This document shows positions 17,384-26,376 of a stretch of DNA of 64,000 nucleotides, piece after piece. Each line of letters opens with the position of its first letter. The stretch's first letter is position 1. The translations under genes were made by a program, and so were the position numbers. Source of the stretch: Alteromonas ponticola (lineage in GTDB: Bacteria > Pseudomonadota > Gammaproteobacteria > Enterobacterales > Alteromonadaceae); contig NZ_JAATNW010000002.1 in NCBI RefSeq assembly GCF_012911815.1, positions 1-64,000 on the forward strand, read 5' to 3'. The notes under the pieces are model-generated. The model was not told the origin of the DNA. It was given only the letters and a program-made list of their open reading frames with translations, and did no database searches.

Positions 17384-18626
17384 AAATATCATTACTTCCA
17401 CACAAACACTGACGCTCGCGCAAAAAACGTATCGGCGGATATTTTTTAAAGCGCTCAGCCAGATAAAGTTTGGCAAAATTACGATAGAGGAACGAGGAGA
17501 AGAAGTTGTCAGCTTCGGTCAACCAGATCGCGGCTTACACGCCCATGTAAATATACTGTGTCCTACTGCCTATCGACATTTGCTGCTGGGAGGCAGTGTG
17601 GCGTCAGGTGAAACTTACATGAACGGATTATGGACCACACGAGATTTAACTGCGGTCATACGCATTTTTGCCCGAAACTTACCCATGCTTGATCAGTGGG
17701 AACAAAAGTTCAGATGGCTCACTATGCCGTATTGGAAAATCCAGCATTTCCTTAACCGAAACTCGCTCGGTCAGGCGAAGCGCAACATTGAAGCGCACTA
17801 TGATCTGGGTAACAGGCTTTATCGAACTTTCCTTGATGACAGTATGATGTACTCATCTGCTATTTATCCAGATCCCAACGCATCGCTTGCTGAAGCACAG
17901 CAACATAAGTTACATACTATCTGTGAAAAACTTCAGTTAAACGAAGACGATCATCTGTTGGAAATCGGCACGGGCTGGGGCGGTTTAGCTATCTATGCGG
18001 CAAAGCATTTTGGTGCAAAAGTGACCACAACGACGATTTCCGAAGAGCAGCATGCCTATGCAGCCAATTGGATTGAAAAAGAAGGCCTTAATCACAAGAT
18101 TACCTTGTTGAAACAGGACTACCGAGATTTAACAGGTACCTATACCAAGTTAGTATCGGTGGAAATGATTGAGGCAGTAGGTCATCGATATCTGGATACT
18201 TTTATTAATAAATGCAATTCTCTACTTAAGGGTGATGCACTTATGCTGTTGCAATGCATCACAATCGACGACAGACGATTTGAAAATTACGCAAACAGCG
18301 TAGACTTTATCCAGAAATACATTTTCCCTGGAGGGTTCTTACCCTCGATTGAGGTACTGAATACGCACTTTAAGCGCAGCAGCAACCTGGTCATCCGGGA
18401 CTTGCATGATATAGGTTTAGATTACGCCAAAACGCTGAACGATTGGTATCACCGTTTTATCCAATCGAAGGATGAGTTGACTCAGGCCGGTTATGATGAG
18501 CAGTTTCATCGCTTGTGGACGTACTACCTAAAGTATTGTGAAGGCGGCTTTTTAGAAAGAACGATCAGTACCGTGCAAATCGTGCTATCGAAGCCCGGTT
18601 TTCACCAGGCTATTAAGCGAGTGTAA
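17370..18626 (+). CDS. Cyclopropane-fatty-acyl-phospholipid synthase-like SAM methyltransferase
   Basis: This 418-residue CFA-family protein has an N-terminal lipid-binding part (about 1-110) and a SAM-binding domain with LEIGTGWGGLAIYAA near residue 200. NIEAHYDLGNRLYRTFLDDSMMYSSA is the family signature before it. It would modify double bonds of membrane lipids. In the Rhodobacter counterpart cluster such a protein is tied to ChrR turnover and furan-fatty-acid formation. The ATG at 17370 was chosen; in-frame ATGs at 17343 and 17358 are possible. The stop abuts the pomB stop with no spacer. Confidence 0.85.
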   Translation: MATSENIITSTQTLTLAQKTYRRIFFKALSQIKFGKITIEERGEEVVSFGQPDRGLHAHVNILCPTAYRHLLLGGSVASGETYMNGLWTTRDLTAVIRIFARNLPMLDQWEQKFRWLTMPYWKIQHFLNRNSLGQAKRNIEAHYDLGNRLYRTFLDDSMMYSSAIYPDPNASLAEAQQHKLHTICEKLQLNEDDHLLEIGTGWGGLAIYAAKHFGAKVTTTTISEEQHAYAANWIEKEGLNHKITLLKQDYRDLTGTYTKLVSVEMIEAVGHRYLDTFINKCNSLLKGDALMLLQCITIDDRRFENYANSVDFIQKYIFPGGFLPSIEVLNTHFKRSSNLVIRDLHDIGLDYAKTLNDWYHRFIQSKDELTQAGYDEQFHRLWTYYLKYCEGGFLERTISTVQIVLSKPGFHQAIKRV

Positions 18627-19565
18627 TCACTCGCCCTCTTCAATAACGGATATGGGCTTAGACAGCATAGGCTTACCCTGATTAATATTGATTTCGACAC
18701 GTCGGTTGCGTGCTCTCTCAAGTGGGGTACTTGCCTCATCAATCAGCGGTTCTGTGCTGGCTTTTCCGACAACGCGCATACGCGCTTCATCAAACCCCGG
18801 TGCACGGCGAACTTCTTCTGCCACCGCAACGGCGCGTTGAGCGGATAAGTCCCAGTTCGAGCGGTATAGCTCGTTAGAGATATTCTGCCCATCGCTGTGT
18901 CCGGAAATTTCTATTTCGCCTGGTACATCGGCAAGGATCAATCCTATTTTCCGTAGGATTGGAATAAACTGAGGTTGTAAAAATGCTGAACCTGCTGAAA
19001 ACGACCCATTCTCACGAATACGAATCGTAATTTGTTGCCCCAGCGACTCCATTTCAATTGACCCGTCCAGGATTTGCTTTTGCAGCTGTTGCGCCACCTT
19101 TTTCATGAGTTCGTTAGATTGGTCTTTACTTTCGCTTTGCTGAGCTGATGAAGACTGATCTGTCGCGGTTTGCTGAGACTGACCACCACGCTGAGTACCC
19201 CGTTGTTTCTGACGGCCTCCAGCGTTGTCTTCGTCACCCGCTTGAAATTCCAGCATTTGCTGGGTCATTTCGATTGTCTGTTGCTGAATATTTTCTATTG
19301 GCGTAGGGTCTGGACGCCCCGGACGAAATTCCATCGCGATAACACTGGTACCTTTGGGAATATCTTTCACTTCAATTTTATTCTGCACCCCGAATGCAAA
19401 CTTCATTGAGCCCGCTATCTGTTTAAACTTAAGCACATCCATTTCTGAGAAAGCCAGAAGCAAAACGAAAAAGCACATTAACAGAGACATCAGATCAGCA
19501 AATGTCCCCATCCACGGGGGCAGTCCCTCAGGAGGACATTTTGGACATTCTTTCTCTTCAGCCAT
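18627..19565 (-). CDS. pomB: Flagellar stator protein PomB (MotB family)
   Basis: The 312-residue protein has one N-terminal membrane helix (about 22-42) containing the ion-binding Asp24 in TFADLMSLLMCFFVLLLAF, the same position as Asp24 of Vibrio PomB. A Gln/Ser-rich linker (about 100-150) follows, then a C-terminal OmpA-like peptidoglycan-binding domain with SGHSDGQ and ARNRRVEI. Together with PomA it forms the sodium-driven stator of the polar flagellum. It starts 6 nt after pomA ends. Confidence 0.93.
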   Translation of the reverse strand: MAEEKECPKCPPEGLPPWMGTFADLMSLLMCFFVLLLAFSEMDVLKFKQIAGSMKFAFGVQNKIEVKDIPKGTSVIAMEFRPGRPDPTPIENIQQQTIEMTQQMLEFQAGDEDNAGGRQKQRGTQRGGQSQQTATDQSSSAQQSESKDQSNELMKKVAQQLQKQILDGSIEMESLGQQITIRIRENGSFSAGSAFLQPQFIPILRKIGLILADVPGEIEISGHSDGQNISNELYRSNWDLSAQRAVAVAEEVRRAPGFDEARMRVVGKASTEPLIDEASTPLERARNRRVEININQGKPMLSKPISVIEEGE

Positions 19566-19571
19566 GCTCGG

Positions 19572-20336
19572 TTACTCTTCTTCCACGCCAACACCACGCT
19601 TGCTGGCGGCAAGGTAGTTTTTCAAAATTCCTTCAATAACACGCGGGTTCTGGCCATCGGCAATACCGACAATTCCGTCAAGGATGAGGCTTTGATTTAG
19701 CTTTTCTTCCAGTGCCCGATTATTCAGCTTTTTTGCAATCGGAATACACACCACGTTGGCAAGAAAAGCGCCATACAGTGTTGTTAGCAGAGCCACAGCC
19801 ATGGCAGGCCCTATTGCTTTTGGGTCATCCATATTGGATAACATCGCGACCAGACCGATAAGCGTGCCGATCATGCCCATCGCCGGTGCAACATCGCCCA
19901 TGCCCTTGAAAATTGAAATACCAAAATCGTGTCGCTCGCTGGTCATCATCACATCCTTATACAACGTAGCGCGAACCACATCGATATCGTGACCATCTAC
20001 CAACATGTCGACGCCTTTCTGCATGAATGGGTTACCGATTTCAGCCTCTTCAAGAGCCAGGAATCCCCCTTTTCGGGCCGCGTCAGCCATTTCGACAATT
20101 TTTTCAATCAGCTCTTCAGGTGTGTCAATTTTGAACATGAAGGCTTTTCCGGCAACCTTACCTGCGCCGAAAAACTGCCCTAAGGTGAATTGGGAAAGGG
20201 TAACAAATAAGGTTCCGCCAAACACGATTAATACGGAAGGGACATCGGCAAACATGCCTAAATCTCCACCCATCACCATGGCCATGACGACGAAGCCGAT
20301 GGCACCTAATATGCCTATGACGGTTGCTAAATCCAC
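19572..20336 (-). CDS. pomA: Flagellar stator protein PomA (MotA family)
   Basis: The 254-residue protein has four membrane helices, with the cytoplasmic loop between helices 2 and 3. The MotA/ExbB block GMGDVAPAMGMIGTLIGLVAML and the helix-4 region AMAVALLTTLYGAFLANV are conserved. Short length and PomB-type partner indicate the sodium-driven class. It is first in the pomAB operon, divergent from xseB with about 280 bp between them. Confidence 0.93.
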   Translation of the reverse strand: MDLATVIGILGAIGFVVMAMVMGGDLGMFADVPSVLIVFGGTLFVTLSQFTLGQFFGAGKVAGKAFMFKIDTPEELIEKIVEMADAARKGGFLALEEAEIGNPFMQKGVDMLVDGHDIDVVRATLYKDVMMTSERHDFGISIFKGMGDVAPAMGMIGTLIGLVAMLSNMDDPKAIGPAMAVALLTTLYGAFLANVVCIPIAKKLNNRALEEKLNQSLILDGIVGIADGQNPRVIEGILKNYLAASKRGVGVEEE

Positions 20337-20620
20337 CTAATCCTTCCTCATTTTTCGTGCAAACAATAATTTGGTACTGACTGAACGTATAGATTTACTA
20401 AACAAAAAAGTCGTTCGAAACAAACTTTGCCAGCTATTCTATCGGCAATATAGAGAATTTCTATAACCTAATTAATGATTTCTGGGGAATTTTCACTCGC
20501 GTCAACCAAATTAGCATAAAATCAAGCGTTGGCAGGGTGAGCATGACAAACCATTTGACCCACAGATGCCCCTCGTTTATTGTGCGCGTTCCCGATATTA
20601 TCAATGACGGATGACGCAAC

Positions 20621-20866
20621 GTGGCTGAAAAGAAAAACCCGCCTTCATTTGAAGAGACGCTCGCACAACTGGACTCCATTGTAAATGAGATGGAATCAGG
20701 AGATTTGCCTTTGCAGGATGCGTTAGAAAAATTTGAACAGGGCATCAAGTTGTCCAGAATGAGTCAAAAAGCATTGGAAGAAGCGGAACAAAAAGTTCAC
20801 ATCCTACTGAATGAACAGCAACAGGAAACGCTACAGAAATTCACCCCAGACGACACTGATGCTTAA
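20621..20866 (+). CDS. xseB: Exodeoxyribonuclease VII small subunit
   Basis: The 81-residue protein contains the family core PSFEETLAQLDSIVNEMESGDLPLQDALEKFEQG. It combines with XseA to degrade single-stranded DNA. The start is GTG at 20621 (AEKKNPP...). The arrangement xseB-ispA-dxs matches the E. coli operon. The 77-nt spacer to ispA carries the heptad repeats. Confidence 0.95.
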   Translation: MAEKKNPPSFEETLAQLDSIVNEMESGDLPLQDALEKFEQGIKLSRMSQKALEEAEQKVHILLNEQQQETLQKFTPDDTDA

Positions 20867-20895
20867 TCTGTTGCGCAGCAATAACGAAACAGTAG

Positions 20896-20932
20896 AAGTA
20901 AGATAAGTAATAAGTAACAAGTAAAAAGTACG
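20896..20932 (+). repeat. Heptanucleotide array AAGTAAN between xseB and ispA
   Basis: Four abutting 7-bp units AAGTAAT, AAGTAAC, AAGTAAA and AAGTACG occupy 20905-20932. A further unit, AAGTAAG at 20896, is separated by two bases. The same heptad, in the same orientation relative to transcription and ending in the same AAAAAGTAC, occurs at 27518-27583. Confidence 0.9.
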
Positions 20933-20943
20933 TGTCCTAATTT

Positions 20944-21834
20944 ATGATATTCACCGAATTACATTCTCAAGTCCGTTATAAAACTGACCATGGCCTGCGC
21001 AATATCATCGATATTTTGCCCAATCATGCTGCCTCGCTAAAATCAGCAATGCATTACGCATTGCTTGCGGGAGGAAAGCGAACCCGGCCTCTGCTGGTGT
21101 ACTTAATGGGTGAAACGATAGCGGCAGAGGAAGCCGATATGCTGACTATCAGTATGGCAATTGAATGTATCCATGCGTATTCATTAGTACACGACGATTT
21201 GCCAGCCATGGATGATGATGATTTAAGAAGAGGTAAACCCACCTGCCATATGGCGTATGATGAGGCTACCGCGATATTGGCCGGTGATGCATTGCAATCA
21301 CTAGCGTTCACGTTACTGGCTGACCATCCTATGTCGTCTTTTGGAAATGAAAACCGGATTAAACTGGTTTCAATCTTAGCCAAATCAGCTGGCTACCTAG
21401 GCATGTGTGGAGGCCAGGCGATTGATCTTCAATCGACCGGACGCGCTATCTCATTGGCTGAACTTACGCAACTTCATCAGCTAAAAACGGGTGCCCTGTT
21501 GTGTGCATGCGCAGAAATGGTTACCACTGTTTCGCCAGGCTTATCACATATACATGCCAATGCATTTGTTGATTACGCACGACTCATCGGACTCATCTTC
21601 CAAATTCAGGACGATATTTTAGACGTCGAAGGCCACTCTGATGTCATTGGCAAACCGCAAGGTTCAGATCTTGAACAGGGTAAAAATACCTTTCCTGCTC
21701 TGCTTGGTCTACACTCTGCCAAAGAAGAATTAGCTAAACTTCATCAACAAGCACTTCAAGCATTGGCTGGTTTGCCTTACAATACTGAAGCTCTTTCCGC
21801 GTTTACCGATTTTGTGGTCAAACGGGACCACTAA
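20944..21834 (+). CDS. ispA: (2E,6E)-farnesyl diphosphate synthase
   Basis: The 296-residue prenyl transferase condenses IPP with DMAPP and GPP to make farnesyl diphosphate. Both aspartate-rich motifs are present: [17 protein letters not shown] (first, about 86-102) and [11 protein letters not shown] (second, about 222-232). GGKRTRPLL binds the diphosphate. It lies 25 bases before dxs. Confidence 0.96.
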   Translation: MIFTELHSQVRYKTDHGLRNIIDILPNHAASLKSAMHYALLAGGKRTRPLLVYLMGETIAAEEADMLTISMAIECIHAYSLVHDDLPAMDDDDLRRGKPTCHMAYDEATAILAGDALQSLAFTLLADHPMSSFGNENRIKLVSILAKSAGYLGMCGGQAIDLQSTGRAISLAELTQLHQLKTGALLCACAEMVTTVSPGLSHIHANAFVDYARLIGLIFQIQDDILDVEGHSDVIGKPQGSDLEQGKNTFPALLGLHSAKEELAKLHQQALQALAGLPYNTEALSAFTDFVVKRDH

Positions 21835-21859
21835 AATTCAAAAAGTACAGAACAATTCC

Positions 21860-23728
21860 ATGACGCTAGATTTGACTCAATACCCTCTTCTCGCGCTTGC
21901 GCAAACGCCAGCCGAACTGAGAAAACTTTCTCAGGAAAAACTTCCCGAATTAGCCGATGAGTTGCGTCAGTTCCTGCTGGCTTCGGTGAGTCAAACCAGC
22001 GGGCATTTCGCGTCCGGTTTAGGCACCGTCGAGCTGACTGTCGCGCTCCATTATGTCTACAACACGCCGTTTGACCGCTTAATATGGGATGTGGGTCATC
22101 AAGCCTATCCACATAAAATTCTCACTGGCCGGGCTGACAGAATGTCTACCATCCGTCAAAAAAATGGATTGCATCCATTTCCATGGCCTGCTGAAAGTGA
22201 ATTTGATACGTTCGCCGTCGGACATTCCTCGACCTCGATCAGTGCTGCACTGGGTATGGCGGTTGCAGCAGAAAAAGAAGGTCAGAATCGTAAAGTGGTT
22301 GCGGTTATCGGTGATGGTGCGATGACGGCAGGTATGGCATTTGAAGCCATGAATCATGCAGGCGATATCAAAAAAGACATGGTCGTTGTGCTCAATGATA
22401 ATGAAATGTCGATCTCAGAAAACGTAGGCGCTCTGAACAGCCACCTCGCTCGATTACTAACGGGTAATTTGTTTAACAAAATTCGAGATGGTGGTAAAAA
22501 ACTGTTAAGTAACGTACCACCCATCAAGGAGTTTGCCAGCCGGGCTGAAGAGCACCTAAAAGGTATGGTAGTCCCGGGCACCATCTTTGAGGAGTTGGGC
22601 TTTAACTATATCGGCCCGATTGATGGGCATGATGTCAATGCTGTTGTGGATACGTTACGTAATATGCGTAAATTCAAGGGTCCTCAACTGTTGCACGTGG
22701 TTACCCGCAAAGGTAAAGGCTACCCAGTGGCAGAGCAGGATCCTATTAAGTTCCATGCGGTCCCTAAGTTCAATCCTGCAGAAAATGCACTGCCCAAGAC
22801 GGCTGCGTCAGCGCCTACCTTTTCTGCCATCTTTGGCAGTTGGTTGTGTGATATGGCGGAGCAGGACCCTAAGCTAATGGCGATAACTCCAGCCATGCGC
22901 GAAGGCAGCGGTATGGTGCAATTCTCACAGCGATTCCCACAGCAGTATTTTGATGCTGCCATTGCAGAACAACACGCGGTGACCTTTGCGGCGGGTCTGG
23001 CACGAGAAGGCCAGAATGCTGTCGTTGCGATTTACTCCACTTTTTTACAGCGTGCGTACGATCAACTGATTCATGATGTAGCCCTGCAAAATTTGCCCGT
23101 GCTCTTCGCCATTGATCGAGCGGGCATCGTAGGTGCTGATGGGCCTACCCATCAGGGTGCATTCGATATTGCCTTTCTACGCTGCATTCCTAACATGATT
23201 GTGATGGTTCCCAGTGATGAAAATGAGTGCAGACAAATGCTTTATACGGGTCATTTAGCCGATAAACCGGCGGCGGTACGTTATCCTCGCGGTGCTGGCA
23301 AAAAGGTGTCGGTTAGTAGTCAGATGACGGCGCTCACTATCGGCCAGTCAGCGATGGTGCGTCGAGGCCATAAAGTAGCAATTCTCAATTTCGGAACCCT
23401 GTTGCCGTTTGCAGAAGACGCCGCAGAATCACTCGACGCTACCCTGGTCGATATGCGCTTTGTAAAGCCACTGGATGAAGATGCTGTGACGAAAGCCACT
23501 GAGCATCACGATTTGATCGTGACGCTGGAGGATGGCTGCATCATGGGCGGTGCGGGTAGCGCTGTCTCCGAATTCATTCATCAGCAGAGCCTGGCAACGA
23601 AAGTGCTGCATATAGGGTTACCTGACGCATTTATCTTACAGGGCACCCAACAGGAAATGTATGCTGAGCTGGGACTGGATAGCAATGGGATTATCGCTAA
23701 AATCACCCAGGCGCTATCGAGCCAATAA
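21860..23728 (+). CDS. dxs: 1-deoxy-D-xylulose-5-phosphate synthase
   Basis: The first enzyme of the MEP pathway joins pyruvate and glyceraldehyde 3-phosphate using thiamine diphosphate. The 622-residue protein carries the TPP motif [15 protein letters not shown] (about 150-165), the N-terminal [13 protein letters not shown] block and the transketolase central-domain motif [15 protein letters not shown]. The ATG at 21860 was chosen because the usual Dxs N-terminus ([15 protein letters not shown]) starts there; an upstream in-frame ATG overlaps ispA. Third gene of the xseB-ispA-dxs operon. Confidence 0.97.
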   Translation: MTLDLTQYPLLALAQTPAELRKLSQEKLPELADELRQFLLASVSQTSGHFASGLGTVELTVALHYVYNTPFDRLIWDVGHQAYPHKILTGRADRMSTIRQKNGLHPFPWPAESEFDTFAVGHSSTSISAALGMAVAAEKEGQNRKVVAVIGDGAMTAGMAFEAMNHAGDIKKDMVVVLNDNEMSISENVGALNSHLARLLTGNLFNKIRDGGKKLLSNVPPIKEFASRAEEHLKGMVVPGTIFEELGFNYIGPIDGHDVNAVVDTLRNMRKFKGPQLLHVVTRKGKGYPVAEQDPIKFHAVPKFNPAENALPKTAASAPTFSAIFGSWLCDMAEQDPKLMAITPAMREGSGMVQFSQRFPQQYFDAAIAEQHAVTFAAGLAREGQNAVVAIYSTFLQRAYDQLIHDVALQNLPVLFAIDRAGIVGADGPTHQGAFDIAFLRCIPNMIVMVPSDENECRQMLYTGHLADKPAAVRYPRGAGKKVSVSSQMTALTIGQSAMVRRGHKVAILNFGTLLPFAEDAAESLDATLVDMRFVKPLDEDAVTKATEHHDLIVTLEDGCIMGGAGSAVSEFIHQQSLATKVLHIGLPDAFILQGTQQEMYAELGLDSNGIIAKITQALSSQ

Positions 23729-23860
23729 GCTTGAGGCGCTGAGTTTCAAAAAATGGAATTTACCTGTCAGGCTTAACCAAAAGTGGAGCTCGAAACATAC
23801 TAATGAAGCGGACCTGATGGCCGACTCACACTTTCTTTTATCAGTAGCCTTTGACACCAC

Positions 23861-24352
23861 TTAGAATACAGCAGGCCATATCCAGTTTATGGCCTGTAAA
23901 CTCAAACAAGCCATCGCACCGGCAATCAAATCGTCCAACATAATGCCTGTACCGCCGTGTAATCGCTTATCGATTATGTCTATTGGCCAGGGCTTAAGGA
24001 TATCGAAAAGTCGAAATAAGACGAAGCCCACCACGATATTGGGCAGCGTTAATGGAATAAATAGAAACGTTACAAACATTCCCGCTACTTCGTCCCACAC
24101 GATAGAGCCGTGATCGTGAACCTGCATGTCGTTTGCAGTTTTACCACAAATATATATGCCGACAAAACTCACTAAAAACGTGAGTGATGAAAACTGCCAT
24201 ATATCCAGCTCAAGACAAAGAAACAATAACGGTATCGCGGCCAGCGACCCAAACGTACCAGGCATCATTGGAATAAGGCCGCTGCCGAATCCCAACGCAA
24301 AGAAGTGAACTGGATTTAGTAGAGAAACGCGCTGACGATATTCAGGCTGCAT
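23861..24352 (-). CDS. pgpA: Phosphatidylglycerophosphatase A
   Basis: This 163-residue integral membrane phosphatase makes phosphatidylglycerol from its phosphate. The family blocks FALGFGSGLIPMMPGTFGSLAAIP and HDHGSIVWDEVAGMF are present, with several membrane helices. It is the last gene of the rib-nusB-thiL-pgpA operon, the order seen in E. coli (nusB-thiL-pgpA). Confidence 0.95.
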   Translation of the reverse strand: MQPEYRQRVSLLNPVHFFALGFGSGLIPMMPGTFGSLAAIPLLFLCLELDIWQFSSLTFLVSFVGIYICGKTANDMQVHDHGSIVWDEVAGMFVTFLFIPLTLPNIVVGFVLFRLFDILKPWPIDIIDKRLHGGTGIMLDDLIAGAMACLSLQAINWIWPAVF

Positions 24353-24372
24353 CGTCTCTACTACATATTTCC

Positions 24373-25338
24373 TTAAAACTCATGCAAATATCCACCCTTC
24401 TCAGGCACCGCAAAGGGAACATCATTAAGTTTTAATTCTAATTTATTCGCTTGCCCGGTTATCTGACCAATACAGGTTGCTTTAACATTTGTACTGGAGA
24501 GGGAGGTTTCTAAAATACCCTTGTGTTCTTCATTGACAGTAAATAACAATTCATAATCATCACCTGCGGTCAATGCATACTGAATAGCCTGTTCACGCCC
24601 TACACAAGACACCAAAGCCTCTGATAAGGGTAACTTGTCAACATGCACCATGGCACCACACTTGGATGCTCGCAAGATATGCTGTAAATCGGCCACTAAA
24701 CCATCGGAAACATCGATACAGGCATTGGCAATCCGTCGAATTGCGGTTCCAGCAGCGACTCTGGGGCTAGGAAAAAGGTGCTTGTTAACTAAAAAATCAC
24801 GTTGCGTGAAATCAGCGTTCAACTTACCTTGCAGTATATCCAGACCAGCCCCCGCATCTCCGAGTGAGCCTGTAGCATAAATCCAGTCTCCGGGTTTTGC
24901 TGCACTACGCGTCAGCGCGTTGTTCGGGGGAATGAATCCCTGAGCCGTGATAGTTAGCGAGAGCGGCCCTTTTACCGTATCACCACCAATGAGTTGAACC
25001 GAATAATACTGAGTAAGTTCGTACAAACCGGCGGCAAATTCTTCGAGCCAGGCATCATTGAATTCAGGCAAAGAAAGGGAAAGAGAGATCCACGCAGGTT
25101 CTGCGCCCATCGCCGCCAAATCACTTAAATTTACTGCTACTGCTTTATAGGCCACTGAGCGTGCGGGCGTATCTTCAAGAAAGTGAACCCCCGAAATCAG
25201 GGTATCAGTGGTGATGGCAAGTTGCTGGTTTGGCGCTAATGATGTGACAGCACAGTCATCACCGATACCGATGATGACGTCTTTGCGCTGATGCCCTCCA
25301 TCGGCAAAATAGCGCCCAATTAAATCAAATTCTTTCAC
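24373..25338 (-). CDS. thiL: Thiamine-monophosphate kinase
   Basis: ThiL phosphorylates thiamine phosphate to thiamine diphosphate, the cofactor of the nearby Dxs. The protein carries GIGDDCAV near its N-terminus, the metal-binding QLIGGDTVKGPLSLTITAQG and the C-terminal TAGDDYELLF. I placed the start at GTG 25338 (VKEFDLIGRYF; 321 residues), where the family normally begins. A TTG at 25383 would add 15 residues, and neither start has a convincing Shine-Dalgarno. Confidence 0.92.
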   Translation of the reverse strand: MKEFDLIGRYFADGGHQRKDVIIGIGDDCAVTSLAPNQQLAITTDTLISGVHFLEDTPARSVAYKAVAVNLSDLAAMGAEPAWISLSLSLPEFNDAWLEEFAAGLYELTQYYSVQLIGGDTVKGPLSLTITAQGFIPPNNALTRSAAKPGDWIYATGSLGDAGAGLDILQGKLNADFTQRDFLVNKHLFPSPRVAAGTAIRRIANACIDVSDGLVADLQHILRASKCGAMVHVDKLPLSEALVSCVGREQAIQYALTAGDDYELLFTVNEEHKGILETSLSSTNVKATCIGQITGQANKLELKLNDVPFAVPEKGGYLHEF

Positions 25339-25395
25339 AGGGAATAACCGCGTATGTTTTTTTTGGTTAGAATACGCCCACAAGCACGACTGTGA

Positions 25396-25818
25396 TCAGT
25401 TGCGCTCATGCTCACGTAATTTACGGACTGCTTTATCAAGTGCGCCGTTAATAAACTTGTGGCTTTCTTCTGCACCAAAGTCTTTTGCCAGTTCAATCGC
25501 CTCATTAATAATAACGCGATAAGGTACGTCCATGCGATGAACCAGCTCGTAGGTTGCCAGACGAAGTACCGCTTTCTCTACAGGATCCAGCTCTTCAGGC
25601 AAGCGGCCTAGATAGGGACGGATGGCAAGATCAAGTTCATCAGCATGTGCCACGACACCGCGTAGCAGTGCCTGAAAGTATGCCATATCGACTTTTTGCA
25701 TATCGTTACTTGTAGCTAATGCAAGTTCAACTTGCTCAACTGGATTCTTGCTCATTTGCCATGAATAGATGCCTTGCAAGGCAATTTCACGGGCTTTATG
25801 TCGTGCAGAAACTTTCAC
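25396..25818 (-). CDS. nusB: Transcription antitermination factor NusB
   Basis: The 140-residue all-helical protein binds boxA RNA with S10 during rrn antitermination; a boxA target is present at 386-402 of this window. It opens SARHKAREIALQGIYSWQMS and ends in VIINEAIELAKDFGAEESHKFINGALDK, both family hallmarks. It lies 10 nt after ribH, as in E. coli. Confidence 0.96.
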   Translation of the reverse strand: MKVSARHKAREIALQGIYSWQMSKNPVEQVELALATSNDMQKVDMAYFQALLRGVVAHADELDLAIRPYLGRLPEELDPVEKAVLRLATYELVHRMDVPYRVIINEAIELAKDFGAEESHKFINGALDKAVRKLREHERN

Positions 25819-25828
25819 TCAATTCGCC

Positions 25829-26302
25829 TTAAAGATCGTTTATAGAAGCCAGTACATTTACCATTTCAAGCGCACTTAGCGCGGCTTCAGATCCTTTGTT
25901 ACCCGCTTTCGTTCCAGCGCGTTCAATTGCCTGCTCGATAGAATCTGTGGTGATTACACCAAAGGCTACCGGTACGCCTGATTCCATCGCAACCTGAGCC
26001 AGGCCCTTGTTACATTCACCTGCGACAAAATCGAAATGAGGGGTACCACCACGAATGACAGCGCCCAACGCAATGATTGCGTCAAACTGACCTTTTTCAG
26101 CCAGCTTTTTTGCCGCTACAGGTAACTCGTAAGCGCCAGGCACGCGCACCAGCGTGATATCATCATCGCCCACCTCGCCTTGCCGCTCTAGCGTATCCAG
26201 CGCACCTTCAAGTAGGCTTTCAACAATAAAACTATTAAAGCGTGAAACAACGATTGCGAATTTTTTGCCAGTGGCTCTGAAGTTGCCTTCGATTACCTGC
26301 AT
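25829..26302 (-). CDS. ribH: 6,7-dimethyl-8-ribityllumazine synthase
   Basis: Lumazine synthase condenses the RibB product with the pyrimidine from RibD. The 157-residue protein contains the conserved [14 protein letters not shown] and [14 protein letters not shown] (substrate and phosphate contacts) and [11 protein letters not shown] near the C-terminus. The ATG at 26302 has AGGA upstream and gives the usual N-terminus MQVIEGNF; an upstream in-frame start is not needed. Confidence 0.96.
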   Translation of the reverse strand: MQVIEGNFRATGKKFAIVVSRFNSFIVESLLEGALDTLERQGEVGDDDITLVRVPGAYELPVAAKKLAEKGQFDAIIALGAVIRGGTPHFDFVAGECNKGLAQVAMESGVPVAFGVITTDSIEQAIERAGTKAGNKGSEAALSALEMVNVLASINDL

Positions 26303-26376
26303 GATTTCATTCCTATAAAAAAACGGCGCGCAGTATAGCACAGTTTATCGGCAGAGATACGAAATGATCCCTAAGT

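Noticed and set aside
20896-20932. CRISPR or satellite array
   Set aside because: Units are 7 bp, tandem, with no unique spacers and no cas genes nearby.
23661-23864. 67-residue open frame after dxs
   Set aside because: It starts inside the dxs coding region and ends at pgpA; composition looks like non-coding spacer.
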